Assembly: GCF_006874465.1 (NCBI RefSeq)
Contig: NZ_VIRL01000002.1
Location: forward strand, 266,092 to 330,091
Direction of reading: 5' to 3'
From: Microbispora bryophytorum
GTDB taxonomy: Bacteria > Actinomycetota > Actinomycetes > Streptosporangiales > Streptosporangiaceae
Length of the DNA: 64,000 bases
A model generated the notes under the pieces. The model saw only the letters and a list, made by a program, of their open reading frames with translations. It had not been told where the DNA came from and did not search any database. Of this stretch, positions 60,385 to 64,000 are shown one piece after another (position 1 is the first letter of the stretch; each line of letters begins with the position of its first letter). The position numbers were made by a program, and so were the translations under genes.

Positions 60385-63300
60385 GTGAACGCCGCGCCTC
60401 GGATACAGACGACGGCAGGGCGCCTGGCGGCGCTCGGATTCGCCGACGGTGCGCGGGCCGAACGGCTGCTCGACGAGCTCGGCCCCGAGGCGGTCGGCGA
60501 CTTCGCGCTGCTCGACGACATCGTCAGGGCCGCCGACCCGGATCTGGCGCTCACCACGCTGAGCCGCCTGGTGGAGCGGGACGCGAGCGTGCTCGGGGCG
60601 TTCCGCGACGACCCGGACCTGCGCCGCAGGGTGCTCGGCGTGTTCGGGCTCAGCGCCGCGCTCGGCGAGCACGTCGTACGGCACCCGGAGTGCCTGCCGT
60701 CGATCCGGTCGCCGCGGTGGCCCACGCTGGGCGACCTGCGTGAGGAGATGCTGGTCGCGGTCGGGGCGGACCCCGACGCGGCCGAACCCGTGGCCGAGCC
60801 GGCGACGGAGGGGGTCGCCGCCGGGCCGGGCACGTCAGGACCGGCGATGGAGGCGCTGCGCGTCGCCTACCGCAACCGCCTGCTGCACCTGGCCACACGC
60901 GACGTGACCGGCGAGTGCACCCTCGCCGAGGCCGCCGCCGCGCTGGCCGACCTCGCCTCGGCCGCGCTGGAGGCCGCCCTGGCCATCGCCAGGGCCGAGG
61001 TGGCCGACGCGGGCGACGTGCGGCTGGCCGTCATCGGCATGGGCAAGTGCGGGGCCCGCGAGCTGAACTACATCTCCGACGTCGACGTCGTCTTCGTGGC
61101 CGAGCCCAAGGAAGGCGTGGACGAGACCAAGGCGCTGCAGACCGCCACACGCCTCGCGCAGGGCATGATGCGGGCCTGCTCGGCGAGCACCCCCGAGGGC
61201 GCGCTGTGGGAGGTGGACGCCAACCTGCGCCCGGAGGGCAAGATGGGCCCGCTCGTGCGCAGCATGGAAAGCCACCTGGCCTACTTCCGCAGGTGGGCCA
61301 AGACGTGGGAGTTCCAGGCGCTGCTCAAGGCGCGCCCGGTCGCGGGCGACCTGGAGCTCGGCCAGGAGTACGTCGCAGCGGTCAACGAGCTGGTCTGGCA
61401 GGCCGCCGCCCGGCCCCACTTCGTGGAGGACGTGCAGGCCATGCGCCGCCGGGTGGAGGCGCACGTGCCCGCGGGCGAGGCCGACCGGCAGATCAAGCTC
61501 GGGCCGGGCGGGCTGCGGGACATCGAGTTCGCCGTCCAGCTCCTCCAGCTCGTGCACGGCCGCTCCGACCCGCTGCTGCGCCGCAGGGCCACGCTGTCGG
61601 CCCTCGCCGCCCTCTCCAGGGGCGGCTACGTCGGGCGCGACGACGCCAAGGCGCTCGCCGAGGCCTACACCTTCCTGCGCCAGGTCGAGCACATGCTCCA
61701 GCTCCACCGGCTGCGCCGCACCCACATGGTGCCGTCGGACACCGCCGACCTGCGGCGGCTCGGCCGGGGGCTGGGTATGACGACCGACCCGGTGGGGGAG
61801 TTCACCACCACCTGGAAGCGGCACGCGCTGGAGGTGCGGCGGCTCCACGAGAAGCTGTTCTATCGCCCGCTGCTGCAGGCCGTCGCCCGGCTGCCGGAGA
61901 CCGAGGCCCGCCTGTCCACGGCCGCCGCCACCGCGCGGCTGGAGGCGCTCGGCTACGCCGACCCCGAGGGCGCGCTGCGTCACATCGCCGCGCTCACCAG
62001 CGGTGTCTCTCGCCGGGCGGCCATTCAGCGGACGCTGCTGCCGGTCATGCTCGGCTGGTTCGCCGACGCCCCCGACCCCGACGCCGGCCTGCTCGGCTTC
62101 CGTCAGGTGAGCGACAAGCTCGGCACCACGCCGTGGTATCTGCGCCTGCTGCGCGACGAGACCGCCGCGGCCGACCGCCTCGCCCGCCTGCTCGGCACCA
62201 GCAAGTACGTCACCGGGCTGCTGCTGCACGCCCCCGAGGCCGTCGCGATGCTGGGTTCGCCCACCGAGCTGGCCGTACGGCCCGCCGCGACGCTCGCCGC
62301 CGAGGCCGCCGCCGCGGTGGGCCGCTACGCGGAGGACGCCGAGACCGCCGTCGCCGCCGTCCGGGCGCTGCGCCGCAGGGAACTGTTCCGTACGGCCTGC
62401 GCCGACCTGTCGGGGCTGATCGACATCGAGGAGGTCGGCCAGGCCCTTTCGTCGCTGAACGACATCACGATCCAGGCGGCGCTGGACACGGCGATCAACA
62501 AGGTCACCCTGGAGCGGCGGGCTCCGTTCCCGACGCGGATGGCCGTGATCGCCATGGGCCGCCTGGGTGGCCTGGAGAGCTCCTACGCCAGCGACGCCGA
62601 TGTCATGTTCGTGCACGCGCCACTGCCTGGAGCGGTCGAGCGGGACGCGGCCGTCGCCGCCCACGCGGTGGCCGAGGAGACGCGCAGGCTGCTCGCGCTT
62701 CCCGCCCCCGACCCGCCGCTGCAGATCGACGCGGGACTGCGGCCGGAGGGGCGGCAGGGGCCGCTCGTGCGCACGATCGCCTCCTACCGGGCCTACTACG
62801 ACCGCTGGGCCTCGCACTGGGAGGCCCAGGCACTGCTGCGGGCCCGGTTCTGCGCCGGCGACGCCGAACTCGGCCGCGAGTTCGTCGCGCTCGTGGAGCC
62901 GCTGCGCTATCCGGCCGAGGGCATCTCCGGCGACGCCGTACGCGAGATCCGCAAGCTCAAGGCGCGCATGGAGGCCGAGCGGCTGCCGCGCGGGGCCGAC
63001 CCGGCGCTGCACACCAAGCTCGGCAGGGGCGGGCTGAGCGACGTGGAGTGGGTGGCCCAGCTCATCCAGTTGCGGCACGCGGGAGCCGTGCCCGTGCTGC
63101 GTACGACGCGCACTCTGGACGCGCTGCGCGCCGCGGCGGGGGAGGGCCTGCTTGACCCGGCCGACGAGGAGGTGCTCGCACAGGCGTGGCTGTTCGCCTC
63201 GCGCATCCGCGACGCCCTCATGCTGGTGCGCGGCCGGGCGGCCGACAGCATCCCCACTCCCGTCAAGGAGCGGGTGCTGCTCGCGCGGGCGCTCGGTTAT

Positions 63301-63393
63301 CCGCCCGAGGGCACCGAGGACTTCGTCGAGGACTACCGGCGCGCCACCCGGCGGGCCAGGACCGTGGTGGAGCGCGTCTTCTACGAGGGCTGA
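60385..63393 (+). CDS. glnE: Bifunctional glutamine synthetase adenylyltransferase/deadenylase
   Basis: 1002 residues from a GTG with GGAGGAAGGA eight bases upstream; an ATG at 60313 would add 24 residues. Two nucleotidyltransferase domains are clear. The first has GMGKCGARELNYISDVDVVFV (the deadenylylase half). The second has AMGRLGGLESSYASDADVMFV (the adenylylase half). Each carries the G-S/N-x9-DxD catalytic pattern with a downstream helical domain (GlnE/GlnD-PII uridylyl-like). It tunes glutamine synthetase GlnA1 by adding or removing AMP. GlnA1 is outside the window, and the adjacent GlnA2 lacks the target tyrosine. Confidence 0.95.
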   Translation: MNAAPRIQTTAGRLAALGFADGARAERLLDELGPEAVGDFALLDDIVRAADPDLALTTLSRLVERDASVLGAFRDDPDLRRRVLGVFGLSAALGEHVVRHPECLPSIRSPRWPTLGDLREEMLVAVGADPDAAEPVAEPATEGVAAGPGTSGPAMEALRVAYRNRLLHLATRDVTGECTLAEAAAALADLASAALEAALAIARAEVADAGDVRLAVIGMGKCGARELNYISDVDVVFVAEPKEGVDETKALQTATRLAQGMMRACSASTPEGALWEVDANLRPEGKMGPLVRSMESHLAYFRRWAKTWEFQALLKARPVAGDLELGQEYVAAVNELVWQAAARPHFVEDVQAMRRRVEAHVPAGEADRQIKLGPGGLRDIEFAVQLLQLVHGRSDPLLRRRATLSALAALSRGGYVGRDDAKALAEAYTFLRQVEHMLQLHRLRRTHMVPSDTADLRRLGRGLGMTTDPVGEFTTTWKRHALEVRRLHEKLFYRPLLQAVARLPETEARLSTAAATARLEALGYADPEGALRHIAALTSGVSRRAAIQRTLLPVMLGWFADAPDPDAGLLGFRQVSDKLGTTPWYLRLLRDETAAADRLARLLGTSKYVTGLLLHAPEAVAMLGSPTELAVRPAATLAAEAAAAVGRYAEDAETAVAAVRALRRRELFRTACADLSGLIDIEEVGQALSSLNDITIQAALDTAINKVTLERRAPFPTRMAVIAMGRLGGLESSYASDADVMFVHAPLPGAVERDAAVAAHAVAEETRRLLALPAPDPPLQIDAGLRPEGRQGPLVRTIASYRAYYDRWASHWEAQALLRARFCAGDAELGREFVALVEPLRYPAEGISGDAVREIRKLKARMEAERLPRGADPALHTKLGRGGLSDVEWVAQLIQLRHAGAVPVLRTTRTLDALRAAAGEGLLDPADEEVLAQAWLFASRIRDALMLVRGRAADSIPTPVKERVLLARALGYPPEGTEDFVEDYRRATRRARTVVERVFYEG

Positions 63394-63499
63394 CCCGGGC
63401 CCTGGGCCGGGTGGACCCGTACGGGGCCGGTGAAGGGCCGGTGCGGGGCGGGCCGTGCGGAGGGGCCGTGCTGCTGAGGGGGTCGTGGGGGGCGGACGG

Positions 63500-64000
63500 T
63501 CAGAGCTTCCTGCCCACGGCCCCGTACCCGCCGTGGACGCGGTCGCCCAGGAGGAGGGCCTCGTCCGGGTCCGAGCGCCACTCGCCGACCGCCACCAGGC
63601 CGGGCTCCACGAGCTCGAAGCCGTCGAAGAAGCGGCTGATCTCCGCTCCGGTGCGCAAGGTGAGCGGTACGGGCCCGGTGTTGTACGCCTCGGCGAAGGC
63701 CTCCAGGCTCTCGCGGGCGAAGTCGCCGGTGACGTGGGTGACGGCGAGGTAACTGCCGGGCACGACCGCGTCGGTGTAGCGCTTGACGATGCCGAACGGG
63801 TCGTCCTCGTCCTTGACGAACATGAGCGTGCCCACGATCACCACGCCGATCGGCTGGGTGAAGTCGAGCGTCGCCAGCGTGTCCGGATGCGTGAGGATGG
63901 AGTCCGGGTCGCGCAGATCGGCCTCGATGTAGGCGGTCCTGCCCTCCGGCGTGCCGCGCAGCAGCGCGCGGGCGTGGACCATCACGATCGGGTCGTTGTC
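63500..64000 (-). CDS. SAM-dependent methyltransferase (DUF574/PF04672), N-terminus outside window
   Basis: The frame stays open to the last base, so the protein starts beyond 64000. Visible motifs are the acidic end of strand 2 (YIEADLRDPDSILTHP), FTQPIGVVIVGTLMFV, DDPFGIVKRYTDAVVPGSYLAVTHVTGDF and a C-terminal FFDGFELVEPGLVAVGEWR. These are typical of the actinobacterial S-adenosyl methyltransferase family that is expanded in Streptosporangiales. The substrate is unknown. Confidence 0.88.
   Translation of the reverse strand, partial: DNDPIVMVHARALLRGTPEGRTAYIEADLRDPDSILTHPDTLATLDFTQPIGVVIVGTLMFVKDEDDPFGIVKRYTDAVVPGSYLAVTHVTGDFARESLEAFAEAYNTGPVPLTLRTGAEISRFFDGFELVEPGLVAVGEWRSDPDEALLLGDRVHGGYGAVGRKL

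Overview
The window looks like a chromosomal segment of a very GC-rich filamentous actinomycete. The support is the strong third-position GC bias, frequent GTG and TTG starts, many signalling genes, F420 chemistry, an AfsR-like regulator pair, a mycobacterial/streptomycete-type methionine aminopeptidase with an N-terminal extension, and the glnA2/glnE neighbourhood. A member of the Streptosporangiales is my best guess, by gene style only. I see no rRNA, tRNA, CRISPR array, insertion sequence, prophage or biosynthetic megasynthase.

Layout. 1-5.2 kb: tail of a LuxR response regulator, a membrane protein, and a DUF6421 / SDR / threonine aldolase operon. 5.3-13.1 kb: AraC regulator divergent from an alpha/beta hydrolase, a DUF305/DUF3105 divergent pair, alanine dehydrogenase, a SecDF-head protein with repeat tails, and two cell-surface proteins. 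13.1-17.0 kb: the molybdenum subunit of xanthine dehydrogenase divergent from a PucR regulator. 17.1-25.2 kb: a signalling block with two tandem AfsR-like SARP/NB-ARC/TPR regulators, a low-GC spacer, a previously hidden 44-codon gene for a small exported peptide, and a divergent XRE-TPR regulator. 25.6-31.7 kb: CopC and CopD/CtaG copper genes, methionine aminopeptidase, small proteins, a secreted lipase. 31.8-35.7 kb and 45.1-50.9 kb: two similar modules, each a NarL-type sensor/regulator pair divergent from an ABC ATPase with two permeases. 35.8-44.7 kb: F420-NADP reductase, secreted phytase-like esterase, a Cys/Met PLP enzyme, panB, two MFS transporters and a TetR regulator. 50.9-54.2 kb: NAD synthetase and a SARP-receiver fusion. 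54.4-56.6 kb: MFS transporter divergent from an ArsR-like regulator. 56.8-63.4 kb: glnA2 with a candidate GlnR box, a hotdog-like protein, a hydrolase and glnE. The window ends inside an S-adenosylmethionine methyltransferase gene.

The most interesting observation is the divergent pair at 23.7-25.2 kb. The small gene (23738-23872, minus) has a textbook ribosome binding site, a signal peptide and a 16-residue predicted mature peptide ending in Cys-Cys. It faces an XRE-TPR regulator across 55 bp that hold a near-perfect 16-bp palindrome. This is the architecture of peptide-sensing (RRNPP-type) regulators known from Firmicutes, here in an actinomycete. Function is inferred, not shown.
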